In this document: in pieces, positions 11,024 to 23,726 of the stretch
Position numbering within the stretch: the stretch's first letter is position 1
Layout of the letters: every line of letters begins with the position of its first letter
Assembly (NCBI GenBank): GCA_963680875.1
Contig: OY804577.1
Location: forward strand, 106,465,906 to 106,529,905
Direction of reading: 5' to 3'
Origin: Bathymodiolus brooksi
Lineage: Eukaryota > Mollusca > Bivalvia > Mytilida > Modiolidae
Length of the DNA stretch: 64,000 nt
Program-made: the position numbers and the translations under genes
Notes under the pieces: generated by a model
Databases searched by the model: none
Told to the model about the DNA's origin: nothing
The model's input: the letters and a program-made list of their open reading frames with translations, nothing else

Positions 11024-11275
11024 ATGGTGTTTACCGTCATTTTCAACAATATTTCAGTTGAATCGTGACGGTCAATTTTTGGTGGAGGAAATCGAATGAC
11101 CGGAGAAAACCACTGACTTATCCCAAGTCACTGACAAACTTTATCACATAATGTTGTATCGAGTACATCTTTCCATGAACGGGATTGGAACTCACAACGT
11201 TAGTGGTGATAGGCACTAATTGCACAGGTAGTTATACGTCCAACTACCATATGATCACAACCAAGACAGCCCCGA
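11024..11275 (-). mobile_element. tRNA-derived SINE with conserved core
   Basis: A full-length but diverged copy of the SINE family. The plus strand shows CAACAATATTTCAGTTGAAT (3' end), GTGGAGGAAATCGAATGACC, CAAGTCACTGACAAACTTTA and a head with GGGATTGGAACTCACAACG and AACTACCATATGATCACAAC. It is followed almost at once by a family P retroelement tail in the same orientation. Confidence 0.8.
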
Positions 11276-11317
11276 AAAATTCGAAACCGAAATGGGACGA
11301 CCACATACCAGAACTCG

Positions 11318-11552
11318 GATATGGTAAGAAGAGTGTGAAGATACCAAAGAGGCAATCGGAATACGTAAATCGAAGAAGAACAGACAACACAATGGCCAAA
11401 AGAAAAAGTACAAAAGGATAAATACCGATCTACAAAACATACACATAAAACTACAGATCGAGTAACATGAACCCCACTAAAAACCGGGGGTGAACTCGTG
11501 TGTTCTGAAAGTGGAAACAGTTCCTGCTCCACTAGTGGCATCCGTCGTATCA
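11318..11552 (-). mobile_element. Dispersed retroelement 3' tail (family P, Penelope-like)
   Basis: The minus-strand reading begins ACGACGGATGCCACTAGTGG and ends in TTGCCTCTTTGGTATCTTC. The same sequence follows the reverse-transcriptase relic at 34065-34668, so this is best read as a 5'-truncated copy of that element's 3' region. A 78-codon and a 117-codon frame across it are shared by other copies but are not protein genes. Confidence 0.7.
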
Positions 11553-11765
11553 ATCTAGTTAAAGGACAGGGAAGTATTTACGACAATTGGGAAATATTCG
11601 TGGTCCTTTGTGACACAGATATTGCATACCGGTCAACCAAGTCATGGTGGCGACTGTAAAACTTTCGAAGTGATGACTTCAGCTTAACCAAGAGGAACCC
11701 TTGTTAAATTCAGCATGGAAAATTCCTATTTGAACCAGAAAGACATCAACCAAGAGAGATCAAGA

Positions 11766-12092
11766 ACGTGTCTTCCAATATTTTGACTTTGAGCGTACCT
11801 GATGACGATTATTCCAGAAATGCGTCGTGCGCACTAAATTAGATATCTTCGTTTTCACTATAGTAACTGTTAAAATTTCCATATCTTTGCTCCACTGTGA
11901 CCTGTGACAGAATGTGTGCTAGATCACTAATGTGTCTTCCAATATGTTGACTTTGAGCGTACCTGATGACTGTTATTCCAGAAATACTCCGTGCGCACTA
12001 GATTAGATCTCTTGGGTTTTATTGAATTACTGTTAAAATTTCGATATGTTTGTTCCTCTGTGACCTGTGACAGATAGTATGCAAGATAACTA
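11766..12092. repeat. Tandem duplication (164-bp period) of dispersed family D
   Basis: Copy 1 starts at 11768 and copy 2 at 11932 (GTGTCTTCCAATAT). Both contain TTTGAGCGTACCTGATGAC, CGTGCGCACTA.ATTAGAT and GTGACCTGTGACAGA. The module GTGCGCACTAAATTAGATAT recurs at 20612, 25005, 29696, 43018, 43266, 43570 and 57048 in either orientation. Confidence 0.85.
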
Positions 12093-12620
12093 AGTTATGG
12101 ATTTAATTGTAAAACAAAGTTAAGTAAGTGTTACCAATACACAGAGGAATAACGTGTTCGAATGATAGTTTGTCAGACAGTCAGGGCATTGGTTATGAGG
12201 AATATCAGCTACATCGTATATCAATTATTGGTTATTATCTGTGCATTCCAATATGATTTTCTTGGTCTTCACTGTCTTGGGATTATGCGATGTCAAATTT
12301 GTAAAACAATAAGCTTTCAATGGTAAACAGAATATAGATTTACGTTGGTTTTGTGATTATCGTTAAGTGACAATAGAACGCAATAATTTGAAGCAAAAAT
12401 GATTTAATAAGAATTCTGATTGACTCTGAAAGTTGTCTACTGTCCTTCATTCCGATCAGAAACAGTTTTTTATATACTATATGTGGATTGAATAAGTATA
12501 TAGTATCACCTAGAGGTTAATTCATCTCCCCTATCCCATAAATCCCTTGAACACTGCAAAATTTAGTGTAATATAGTTAATGTTGTAGTGTTACATAAAT
12601 TACATTTTTTTAAAACAAAA
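12093..12620. other. Unassigned AT-rich stretch
   Basis: No gene or repeat recognised. Confidence 0.4.
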
Positions 12621-12735
12621 GTTAGAGAACACCGAAGGGGAAATCACAAATGGGCAATCCAGAGAAACTGGCAACATATGTTACACAAGACGAAGAAAAA
12701 CAATACAAAAAACACAACGCAATATGTATTGGACA
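12621..12735 (-). repeat. Dispersed repeat, family G
   Basis: Plus-strand words GTTAGAGAACACCGAAGGGG, CAATCCAGAGAAACTGGCAA and ACACAAGACGAAGAAAAAC match copies at 44265 and 40085 (inverted). An 85-codon frame across it has no recognisable domain. Confidence 0.65.
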
Positions 12736-13884
12736 CCACATTACGCAAGCAAACATAAATAACGTAAATAAGACACGAGCCCTCCCTCAAATTATTACGA
12801 TTATTCCTATCAGCTTTATAAGTTGGTTAGTCGGTCGAATTTGTATATACCAACTTGCATTGAAAAGATTTCATTTGAAGTCGCTTCAAAATCTATATCA
12901 GTCTTAAGCTCATTGTTCATCATATATACTCCAGCGTTATGATCAGGTGCAACATGGCTACTTATAAATTATTGATAATAATTCAAATGTCCTTCTAAAT
13001 ATACTTGAATTAAATGGAAACCTAAAAATACCACACTGTCGAAACCATTCCAATATCCAATGGAAAAATCGTAGATAGAGAAAATGTCGTTAAAAAAAGA
13101 ACAAATAATCATTCTTCGTATAATATAAACATGTTTTCACTTCTTTTAAGCTTCTTTCATATCCAAGTAAATACAACCCTTATATTATAGAAGTACCAAT
13201 TAATTTCAATATAAAAATAATCAAGTATATTTAATTTAACGATGCATTCTTAGATAAAGCCATGATGCGTTAATATAAACATCTTAACCTGAGAATAAAT
13301 AGAAATATATAAATGTCAAGATCTGGTGGAAAAATACTTTATTTGTAAAATGCATTCAATATAAAAAAAAAATTGCATTACAATATTTCACTAACAGTCG
13401 TTAACAACCCACACAAAAAAACCGCAAAGATACGTGACTGTGGCAAGCGATAACAGTCGGTCAGTTATTTACAGTCAATGACGGTACTGGTAATGTTGGG
13501 AATGTCTGTCGACGTCAAGGAGAACGCTGTAGTCTTTCTCAACACATTAAAGGTTGAGAAATACTCACGATGTTAGAGATGGACTCTCCGCGTTCTTGAC
13601 AGTAACTGACAGACTTGGACAATGGTAACAACAGTTGTAAAGGACTGTCGCCGTCGTTGTCAATCTGACAGATATTTATACCACGGAGGAGTGTTCAGTG
13701 CAACGTCTATAGTTACATGGTAATTTTATCAGTCGTTCATATCGCTCAACAAGTACTAACAATGGAACGGATAATCATTTATTTGCGTCATAGTGATTAT
13801 TTCTTACTTATTACACTATCATCAATCAATATATCATGTAAAGCTGAATACTACAATATTATAAGATTTCAAAGCCTTAAAGGG
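12736..13884. other. Unassigned stretch
   Basis: AT-rich up to about 13420; 13430-13690 is less AT-rich, with several short GTC/GAC-rich words, but it gives no frame or domain I recognise. Confidence 0.4.
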
Positions 13885-14140
13885 GTCGTCGTGGTTGTGA
13901 ACGTATTGCAGCTGGATTTATGATTACCTTTTCAATCAGTGACTATCACTTCTAATGCTATGAGTTCGAGCCCCGTTCATGGCGAGGTGTACTCGATACA
14001 ACAGTATGTGATAACGCGTTTCAGTGACTTGCGACAGGTAGGTGATTTTCACTGGGTTCTCCGGTTTCCTCCACCAATGAAACTCACTTCCACGATAAAA
14101 CTGAAATATTGTTGAAAGTGGCGTTAAGCACCGTAAACCA
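13885..14140 (+). mobile_element. tRNA-derived SINE with conserved core
   Basis: Full-length copy: head from GGGTCGTCGTGGTTGTGAAC, B-box-like GAGTTCGAGCCCC, core TCAGTGACTTGCGACAGGTA, pyrimidine segment TCCGGTTTCCTCCACCAATG, and 3' end ACTGAAATATTGTTGAAAGT then GGCGTTAAGCACC. It abuts the decayed gene at 14141. Confidence 0.85.
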
Positions 14141-14680
14141 TCAAAGGATTGCACTGCAGTTTTCTCGACAAACATATAAATAACATCTGAATATCATTTT
14201 CCACACACCAAAATATCTTTCCATGATGTTTGATGTTCTCCAATATGAATATTTATATCTTTCTTCTGCCTTTGTGTTAGTATTGAATATGATGTGTTCT
14301 CCCAGGCCATCTGGTAACAATGCTAATATTTTTTCATTCTTTTTACTACTTCTCTGTACATTCAATGAACGATAGGGCTGCCTGTAAACAGGAAATGTTC
14401 GTCTTGTCCCATAGGTGATCTGATTAAAATATGTCCCGTCTCCTTTCCGGAATACCTGTATTATGCTTGACAATGCATTAACGGAAGTTGGCATATTGAT
14501 GCATCGTCTACTATTGATATCCCAAACACAGCTGGCAACACTTTCTTAACAAATATCATTAACGATTTGGAAACTTCTGGTCGCATAAAATCGAAGTGCA
14601 ATTAGATCATGTAATAAAACTAGCAGTTGGAATTCGATCTTCTTGTTAATTGTTGCAACGCTTTCTTCATTTAGTCGATG
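14141..14680 (-). pseudogene. Decayed gene of unknown family, copy B
   Basis: This holds two pieces of one ancestral reading. The 5' piece (14546-14680, with internal stops) parallels copy A: LHFDFMRPEVSKSLM then SICQLPLMHCQA. It continues into a 117-codon open frame (14141-14494) with YFNQITYGTRRTFPVYRQPY and KKNEKILALLPDGLGEHI. A diverged second copy lies at 14905-15332. I recognise no domain. The retained similarity between copies at the amino-acid level, while stops accumulate, suggests a formerly coding, locally duplicated gene or a transposon ORF. Confidence 0.5.
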
Positions 14681-14904
14681 AATTAGATGATTACATGATA
14701 CGGAAGCCAGCCAATTCAGAAGTATGAGTATAATTAGATATACCAAGCCCAAAATATGAAGAAGTTAGTTTATATTGTTTCTGTTCTTGTGTATTGGGTA
14801 CATGAGGTAGCAGCGAAGGCAGCAAGGCTAACCACAGTCATAAAGACGACAACCATTTATGATTGTCCCGTCTTTAGATAATGCACTAAAACAGTCGAAT
14901 TTGA

Positions 14905-15332
14905 CCATGCAAATGCATCTTGTGTACTCCCAGGCAATATGGATACACTGCTTAAATATCTCAATCTTATCGCATATTCCCTACACATTCCATGAATGAT
15001 AGGTCTCCCTGTTAACAAACAAAATTTAATGTAACGTTCGTCGCGTGTGTGAATTGATTATGTCCCGTCAAATTCCAGAATACGTCTATCATATTTGACA
15101 ATTTATGAACGGAAGTCGGCATGTTGATATATCGTCTTTTATTGGTATAATCAGATGTATCCCGTACGCACCTAGAGCCACTTGATGTAGATATGCCATT
15201 AACGATTTGAAAACTTCCGGTTGCATAAAATCAAAGTGTATATAAAACATGCAATGCATCTGGCAGTTTGATTGCAATCCTCTAGTTAATTCTTGCAATG
15301 TTTTCCTCATTTGGTCACATCATTGAACCTTT
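14905..15332 (-). pseudogene. Decayed gene of unknown family, copy A
   Basis: A 73-codon frame (15089-15310) begins MRKTLQELTRGLQSNCQ and contains IHFDFMQPEVFKSLMAYLHQ. It aligns with copy B about 635 bp downstream on the minus strand (MKKALQQLTRRSNSNC; LHFDFMRPEVSKSLM). The segment homologous to the C-terminal part of copy B (14905-15075) retains nucleotide similarity but no open frame. Function unknown. Confidence 0.5.
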
Positions 15333-15860
15333 GAATGACGCCGATGCAAACCAGTTGAGAAATAAAACAAAATATGCATCATACATAAATTTGTCAGGTT
15401 AAATGAATAGACTCGTATATGGGAAGGCTACTATCATCGTTTTTTCATTTTATAAAAAGCAAAAAATTGAATCTAATTATAACATATATTCATCTGACAA
15501 AGAGCATCCTTGCATTAACCAATACATCAAAACCATTGAGTTGTCATCAAACATTTTAACTTTTTTAGGTTATTTCTCAATAAAGATCATTCAGTTTTGC
15601 TACAACCTATTGGTGGCTGTAGGTCAGATGTATCTGTGAATGGTAAGATACAGAACACCGAACATCCACAACAGAAGTTCACAAAGACTTTTCATCATTT
15701 GTCCAATCATTTTCTATATTTTCTATGTTGCTTAAAAAAATCTTCATTTAGCTTATCAAAGTTCTCTTACAATACAGCATCTAACCTACACCAATGACCA
15801 TCTTCTATTTTGACGTTTTCTATTTTACGCTTTCCATGACATGAACCAGACTATGATAGA
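15333..15860. other. Unassigned stretch before the satellite
   Basis: Short frames at 15403-15797 show no domain. Nothing else recognised. Confidence 0.4.
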
Positions 15861-18800
15861 TCTGTCTTTACATCCTCATAAAGTCATCGTCACTTCTATA
15901 GATTGTTTTCTCTTTACATCCTTATAAAGTCATTGTCACTTCTATAGATTGTTTTCTCTTTACATCCTTATAAAGTCATTGTCACTTCTATAGATTGTTT
16001 TCTCTTTACATCCTTATAAAGTCATTGTCACTTCTATAGATTGTTTTCTCTTTACATCCTCATAAAGTCATTGTCACTTCTATAGATTGTTTTCTCTTTA
16101 CATCCTCATAAAGTCATTGTCACTTCTATAGATTGTTTTCTCTTTACATCCCTATAAAGTCATTGTCACTTCTATAGATTGTTTTCTCTTTACATCCTTA
16201 TAAAGTCATTGTCACTTCTATAGATTGTTTTCTCTTTACATCCTTATAAAGTCATTGTCACTTCTATAGATTGTTTTCTCTTTACATCCTTATAAAGTCA
16301 TTGTCACTTCTATAGATTGTTTTCTCTTTACATCCTTATAAAGTCATCGCCACTTCTATAGATTGTTTTCTCTTTACATCCTTATAAAGTCATTGTCACT
16401 TCTATAGATTGTTTTCTCTTTACATCCTTATAAAGTCATTGTCACTTCTATAGATTGTTGTCTCTTTACATCCTCATAAAGTCATTGTCACTTCTATAGA
16501 TTGTTTTCTCTTTACATCCTTATAAAGTCATTGTCACTTCTATAGATTGTTTTCTCTTTACATCCTTATAAAGTCATTGTCACTTCTATAGATTGTTTTC
16601 TCTTTACATCCTCATAAAGTCATTGTCACTTCTATAGATTGTTTTCTCTTTACATCCTTATAAAGTCATCGCCACTTCTATAGATTGTTTTCTCTTTACA
16701 TCCTTATAAAGTCATTGTCACTTCTATAGATTGTTTTCTCTTTACATCCTTATAAAGTCATTGTCACTTCTATAGATTGTTTTCTCTTTACATCCTCATA
16801 AAGTCATTGTCACTTCTATAGATTGTTTTCTCTTTACATCCTTATAAAGTCATTGTCACTTCTATAGATTGTTTTCTCTTTACATCCTTATAAAGTCATT
16901 GTCACTTCTATAGATTGTTTTCTCTTTACATCCTCATAAAGTCATTGTCACTTCTATAGATTGTTTTCTCTTTACATCCTTATAAAGTCATTGTCACTTC
17001 TATAGATTGTTTTCTCTTTACATCCTCATAAAGTCATTGACACTTCTATAGATTGTTTTCTCTTTACATCCTTATAAAGTCATCGTCACTTCTATAGATT
17101 GTTTTCTCTTTACATCCTCATAAAGTCATTGTCACTTCTATAGATTGTTTTCTCTTTACATCCTTATAAAGTCATTGTCACTTTTATAGATTGTTTTCTC
17201 TTTACATCCTTATAAAGTCATTGTCACTTCTATAGATTGTTTTCTCTTTACATCCTTATAAAGTCATTGTCACTTCTATAGATTGTTTTCTCTTTACATC
17301 CTCATAAAGTCATTGTCACTTCTATAGATTGTTTTCTCTTTACATCCTTATAAAGTCATTGTCACTTCTATAGATTGTTTTCTCTTTACATCCTTATAAA
17401 GTCATTGTCACTTCTATAGATTGTTTTCTCTTTACATCCTTATAAAGTCATTGTCACTTCTATAGATTGTTTTCTCTTTACATCCTTATAAAGTCATTGT
17501 CACTTCTATAGATTGTTTTCTCTTTACATCCTTATAAAGTCATTGTCACTTCTATAGATTGTTTTCTCTTTACATCCTCATAAAGTCATTGTCACTTCTA
17601 TAGATTGTTTTCTCTTTACATCCTTATAAAGTCATTGTCACTTCTATAGATTGTTTTCTCTTTACATCCTCATAAAGTCATTGTCACTTCTATTGATTGT
17701 TTTCTCTTTACATCCTTATAAAGTCATTGTCACTTCTATATATTGTTTTCTCTTTACATCCTTATAAAGTCATTGTCACTTCTATAGATTGTTTTCTCTT
17801 TACATCCTCATAAAGTCATTGTCACTTCTATAGATTGTTTTCTCTTTACATCCTTATAAAGTCATTGTCACTTCTATAGATTGTTTTCTCTTTACATCCT
17901 CATAAAGTCATTGACACTTCTATAGATTGTTTTCTCTTTACATCCTTATAAAGTCATCGTCACTTCTATAGATTGTTTTCTCTTTACATCCTCATAAAGT
18001 CATTGACACTTCTATAGATTGTTTTCTCTTTACATCCTTATAAAGTCATTGTCACTTCTATAGATTGTTTTCTCTTTACATCCTTATAAAGTCATTGTCA
18101 CTTCTATAGATTGTTTTCTCTTTACATCCTTATAAAGTCATTGTCACTTCTATAGATTGTTTTCTCTTTACATCCTCATAAAGTCATTGACACTTCTATA
18201 GATTGTTTTCTCTTTACATCCTTATAAAGTCATCGTCACTTCTATAGATTGTTTTCTCTTTACATCCTCATAAAGTCATTGTCACTTCTATAGATTATTT
18301 TCTCTTTACATCCTTATAAAGTCATCGTCACTTCTATAGATTGTTTTCTCTTTACATCCTCATAAAGTCATTGTCACTTCTATAGATTGTTTTCTCTTTA
18401 CATCCTTATAAAGTCACTGTCACTTTTATAGATTGTTTTCTCTTTACATCCTTATAAAGTCATTGTCACTTCTATAGATTGTTTTCTCTTTACATCCTTA
18501 TAAAGTCATTGTCACTTCTATAGATTGTTTTCTCTTTACATCCTCATAAAGTCATTGTCACTTCTATAGATTGTTTTCTCTTTACATCCTTATAAAGTCA
18601 TTGTCACTTCTATAGATTGTTTTCTCTTTACATCCTTATAAAGTCATTGTCACTTCTATAGATTGTTTTCTCTTTACATCCTTATAAAGTCATTGTCACT
18701 TCTATAGATTGTTTTCTCTTTACATCCTTATAAAGTCATTGTCACTTCTATAGATTGTTTTCTCTTTACATCCTTATAAAGTCATTGTCACTTCTATAGA

Positions 18801-20606
18801 TTGTTTTCTCTTTACATCCTCATAAAGTCATTGTCACTTCTATAGATTGTTTTCTCTTTACATCCTTATAAAGTCATTGTCACTTCTATAGATTGTTTTC
18901 TCTTTACATCCTCATAAAGTCATTGTCACTTCTATAGATTGTTTTCTCTTTACATCCTTATAAAGTCATTGTCACTTCTATATATTGTTTTCTCTTTACA
19001 TCCTTATAAAGTCATTGTCACTTCTATAGATTGTTTTCTCTTTACATCCTCATAAAGTCATTGTCACTTCTATAGATTGTTTTCTCTTTACATCCTTATA
19101 AAGTCATTGTCACTTCTATAGATTGTTTTCTCTTTACATCCTCATAAAGTCATTGACACTTCTATAGATTGTTTTCTCTTTACATCCTTATAAAGTCATC
19201 GTCACTTCTATAGATTGTTTTCTCTTTACATCCTCATAAAGTCATTGACACTTCTATAGATTGTTTTCTCTTTACATCCTTATAAAGTCATTGTCACTTC
19301 TATAGATTGTTTTCTCTTTACATCCTTATAAAGTCATTGTCACTTCTATAGATTGTTTTCTCTTTACATCCTTATAAAGTCATTGTCACTTCTATAGATT
19401 GTTTTCTCTTTACATCCTCATAAAGTCATTGACACTTCTATAGATTGTTTTCTCTTTACATCCTTATAAAGTCATCGTCACTTCTATAGATTGTTTTCTC
19501 TTTACATCCTCATAAAGTCATTGTCACTTCTATAGATTATTTTCTCTTTACATCCTTATAAAGTCATTGTCACTTCTATAGATTGTTTTCTCTTTACATC
19601 CTCATAAAGTCATTGACACTTCTATAGATTGTTTTCTCTTTACATCCTTATAAAGTCATTGTCACTTCTATAGATTGTTTTCCCTTTACATCCTTATAAA
19701 GTCATTGTCACTTCTATAGATTGTTTTCTCTTTACATCCTTATAAAGTCATTGTCACTTCTATAGATTGTTTTCTCTTTACATCCTGATAAAGTCATTGT
19801 CACTTCTATAGATTGTTTTCTCTTTACATCCTGATAAAGTCATTGTCACTTCTATAGATTGTTTTCTCTTTACATCCTCATAAAGTCATTGTCACTTCTA
19901 TAGATTGTTTTCTCTTTACATCCTTATAAAGTCATCGCCACTTCTATAGATTGTTTTCTCTTTACATCCTTATAAAGTCATTGTCACTTCTATAGATTGT
20001 TTTCTCTTTACATCCTTATAAAGTCATTGTCACTTCTATAGATTGTTTTCTCTTTACATCCTTATAAAGTCATTGTCACTTCTATAGATTATTTTCTCTT
20101 TACATCCTTATAAAGTCATTGTCACTTCTATAGATTGTTTTCTCTTTACATCCTCATAAAGTCATTGACACTTCTATAGATTGTTTTCTCTTTACATCCT
20201 TATAAAGTCATTGTCACTTCTATAGATTGTTTTCCCTTTACATCCTTATAAAGTCATTGTCACTTCTATAGATTGTTTTCTCTTTACATCCTTATAAAGT
20301 CATTGTCACTTCTATAGATTGTTTTCTCTTTACATCCTGATAAAGTCATTGTCACTTCTATAGATTGTTTTCTCTTTACATCCTGATAAAGTCATTGTCA
20401 CTTCTATAGATTGTTTTCTCTTTACATCCTTATAAAGTCATTGTCACTTCTATAGATTGTTTTCTCTTTACATCCTTATAAAGTCATTGTCACTTCTATA
20501 GATTGTTTTCTCTTTACATCCTTATAAAGTCATTGTCACTTCTATAGATTGTTTTCTCTTTACATCCTTATAAAGTCATTGTCACTTCAATAGATTGTTT
20601 TCTCTT
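15861..20606. repeat. 46-bp satellite array, about 103 copies
   Basis: The unit (phase TCTTTACATCCTTATAAAGT, then CATTGTCACTTCTATAGA, then TTGTTTTC) repeats every 46 bp without interruption for about 4.74 kb. Most copies differ at two diagnostic sites: the base after CATCC-T (T, C or G) and the triplet in CA-TTG/TCG/TCGC/TTGA. Rare variants (CTTTTATA, TATATATTG, GATTATT, TTTCCCTTT) mark higher-order duplications of 27 units (1,242 bp) and 12 units (552 bp). The first and last units are degenerate. No spacers and no long open frame are present. Confidence 0.98.
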
Positions 20607-21575
20607 TTATAGTTTAGTCGTGCGTACTAATTTAGAGATATACGTTTCCATTATATTTATTTCAGCTTCATATGTGTCCATTATCAATATATTTCTCTCA
20701 GAAGGTTGTTGACTTTTGTCCATTTCCGTCTTTCATCTCATTTTATCTACTCATTTTCCGTGTGTATTATTCCAGATCAATACATTATGTTGCGAGTTTT
20801 GGACCTCACCATCGACTTACCTTTGGTGTAAATTCAAAGTTAGTGTCTAAAGCTAGTTTGAGCTTTATTATTTTTTTCATTTCGTCATTTTTTTTCTGTT
20901 CGAAGTCAAATAGCCTACCCCTGTATTGTCCCTTGCTATCGTTTAGTTCATGTTTATTTTTTTCTTTCACTTTTTCCATGGAATTTCTAAATTATATTTG
21001 TTCTTGCCATTTTTGAAACATTTGTTCAAATTCTGTTTTCGTCGTCATTGTTTTCAAATTCTAATTTTGTTAGATTCATAAACAGGTGATGTACTTTTCG
21101 GTTGTGTTTGTCAGTCTATGTCACTGTTTACTGTTGGGACTGTTTGGACAATGTAACATTCAACGTTTCAGTTTAAGAAAAATTTCAAGATATCAAAGGG
21201 GTAATCGGAAGCTATATATCTATTATATATTACTAGAAATGATTATTGGATTGATGGTTTCTAGCGGAATGTGTTGGTCTGGTATTAATCATTTACTTCT
21301 ATAAATCATATTTAAAATAATAAAGAAGAACACTGCATCTTAGATTACTCTTAACAAGAACATTTGGATATAGTTGTCGAGACATCTACGAAAAACGAGG
21401 AAAGATGTCTGGCTCTCGTTGGAGGGAAATAACAATTTTTCAATGTCTAATTACCATATTACACACTTACAAAGCCAGTCGGGATGCATGTGTTCATCTC
21501 TCTATGTTGTTAGTATTGTAAATGTGACATGAGATAGAGGCTGTGACAATTAACAGTAACGTTTAACAGTAAAAC
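20607..21575. other. Unassigned stretch with a family D scrap
   Basis: 20612-20650 (TCGTGCGTACTAATTTAGAG) is a scrap of dispersed family D. The 114-codon frame at 20672-21016 is Phe/Ser-rich low-complexity sequence and I do not call it a gene. Confidence 0.45.
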
Positions 21576-21795
21576 GACGGGTGCCACTGGTGGTGCACGA
21601 ACTGTCAATCATTCCGGGACACAATTATTTCCCCCGTTTTATTTTGTATTTCTCAATCTTTATTTTTCTGTGTGGAATTTGTAGAACATTGTTTATCCAT
21701 TTTATCTTAGTTTTTGTATGGTCTGTCCTTAGTCGATTTACTGCTGCTACTGATTACCCCTTTAGTGTCTTCAAAATAGTGGTACATCCTGGGAT
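21576..21795 (+). mobile_element. Diverged family P retroelement tail
   Basis: It starts CGACGGGTGCCACTGGTGG and ends GATTACCCCTTTAGTGTCTTC, the same termini as the tail at 34669-34895. The middle is heavily diverged. The 74-codon frame over it is a by-product. Confidence 0.6.
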
Positions 21796-23726
21796 AATTC
21801 TGTGAACATGTCAGAATGCTAGCATTGCATTGAAGTCAATGGTGATGAATTGCCTAAGTCATAGCCAATTATAATTCCGCAGCTAAATGTTACATAGCTA
21901 AGAAGTAAACACCTTTCTTCATATTTCAAATATCATTGTCAATTTTATTGTGTACTTGACATCAAATAAATGTATTAAAGTACACATTAAGTTTGATGTA
22001 TATTACCTATGGCTTAGTGAAAAATATATAGACGTTTTTCACAATTACATATATAATGTAGATACGAAATAAAACAGCCCAATTTACAAATCTAATTTCA
22101 GACACGAAATCCCCCCAAGATTTAATATAGTCTAGCATTAAAGTCACGAATTCATTAATTGACAATTTAAAGAAGGCCATCATGACCGATAATGTTATTT
22201 AGCATAATACTGCCTCATTTGTTACCAGCATAAGCCCAATAATTATGCAAATTACTTATTTATTTACATACAAATTACACATCAGTTTTCGTTAACCCCA
22301 ACTGATTGTGTTTGCTTATAAATGTAAATTTATCTGACTTTTTTTTTGTTGGTAAAATGTTTTTTTTCTTTCTTTTTTTTTTTGTCTGAAGAAATAATCT
22401 GAGATAGGTAGGCTAATTAACATTCAAATATCAAATAAGGATAAGGTTTGAAAAATAGTTTTTAGTTTCTTTTCCACTTTCCATTTGTATTTTAGTGTAT
22501 TCTGTTTTATCTGTTATTTACCTGCTGTAATTTGAAAACTAGATTTTTTTTTCATCCACGTTTAATGTGTGTTTTCTTTCCAATTCATTTATCATTATGG
22601 GTCATAGATTTTATTTTCTATTTCAGCAATATTTGATTCCAAATATTTAATTTTATTATTTTTCATGTCATGCTTTAGTTGTTATACAGATGTCCTTAAT
22701 TCCTCATATATTAGCTTACATCATCGCCATGAACTCATTGAAAACCTTCATATCAAACAGTCGGATGTTTATTATTAATATTTGTTTTTAAATTAAAACT
22801 GTGTGTGATGTACGAATACATATCAGCTTCTCTCACTCACCAACAAACTTCATATTCTGGCTCGTAGGCTGATATTTTCGGTATCAATCAATTCACATCC
22901 AGATAACATATTCATACAGAATATGTCTATTCATATCACCAATATACTCTGATAGATATTCTAGTAGGTGTATATAACGTTGACGTTAACATATTACCCT
23001 ACAGTGGACAGTCTCAATTAATGTCTACGAAGGAGACAAACTAATGTTTTATTAATTGTAGCAGTTTGATGAACAGCCATGACTAAACTAATAATTTACA
23101 AATACGTTCTGTTAAGAAATGAAATGTCAAACCACCAATTCTTTAGAACGCGAGTACTGCTGACAGAGTAATTGGGGAATCAACTAATTTCCGTTTGGTT
23201 TGAATCGTATATAAGAAATTTATCATTATTTCTAGAAAATCTGTGAGGACAAGTGTGCTTATTGTGGTGAAGGGGAGGTTTGGATGGGCTCATAGAACTG
23301 GCTGAACACCGCTATTATTTATTGACGTGTCTTTACAAAATGGTCATGTATATGTTTGCTTAGGGAGAAATAGTTTAACCCAGCCATTCAAAGTCATCAT
23401 GTAAATGCGTGTTATGGATATCAAACTTGCCTTTGCTTCTATGTTTCAACGATTTTGGAACTGTACGAGTGGTACTGTATTTTTCCCTATTATTTTGAAA
23501 CGCAGTTTATCGGAATCCTTGTACAAGTATATACTTTTGATGCTACCTAAGTTAACTTTGTGTACTGGTCTTACCACCAAATAATCACTAAACTAGTGAC
23601 GCAATGTATATGTTCTTATACTAGTATTTTAATCAATATGTCTAACGTTTTCTCTACATTGTAACTGCCCGTCTGACATTTACCTGGGTACTGGTAAAGG
23701 TTCCAAGGGCTCAAACCCATTGAACG
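21796..23726. other. Unassigned AT-rich stretch
   Basis: About 1.9 kb without a recognisable gene, RNA or repeat structure. T-rich low-complexity text is present near 22340-22385. Confidence 0.4.

Noticed and set aside
11185..11553. Frames of 78 and 117 codons as genes
   Set aside because: They lie across a SINE and a family P retroelement tail. The same text recurs at other tails in both orientations.
15861..20606. CRISPR-like array of regular repeats
   Set aside because: Repeats are contiguous 46-mers with no spacers and no cas genes, in a eukaryotic context. It is a satellite.
20672..21016. 114-codon hydrophobic membrane protein
   Set aside because: Composition is Phe/Ser/Leu from T-rich DNA, with no homologous feel and no gene context.
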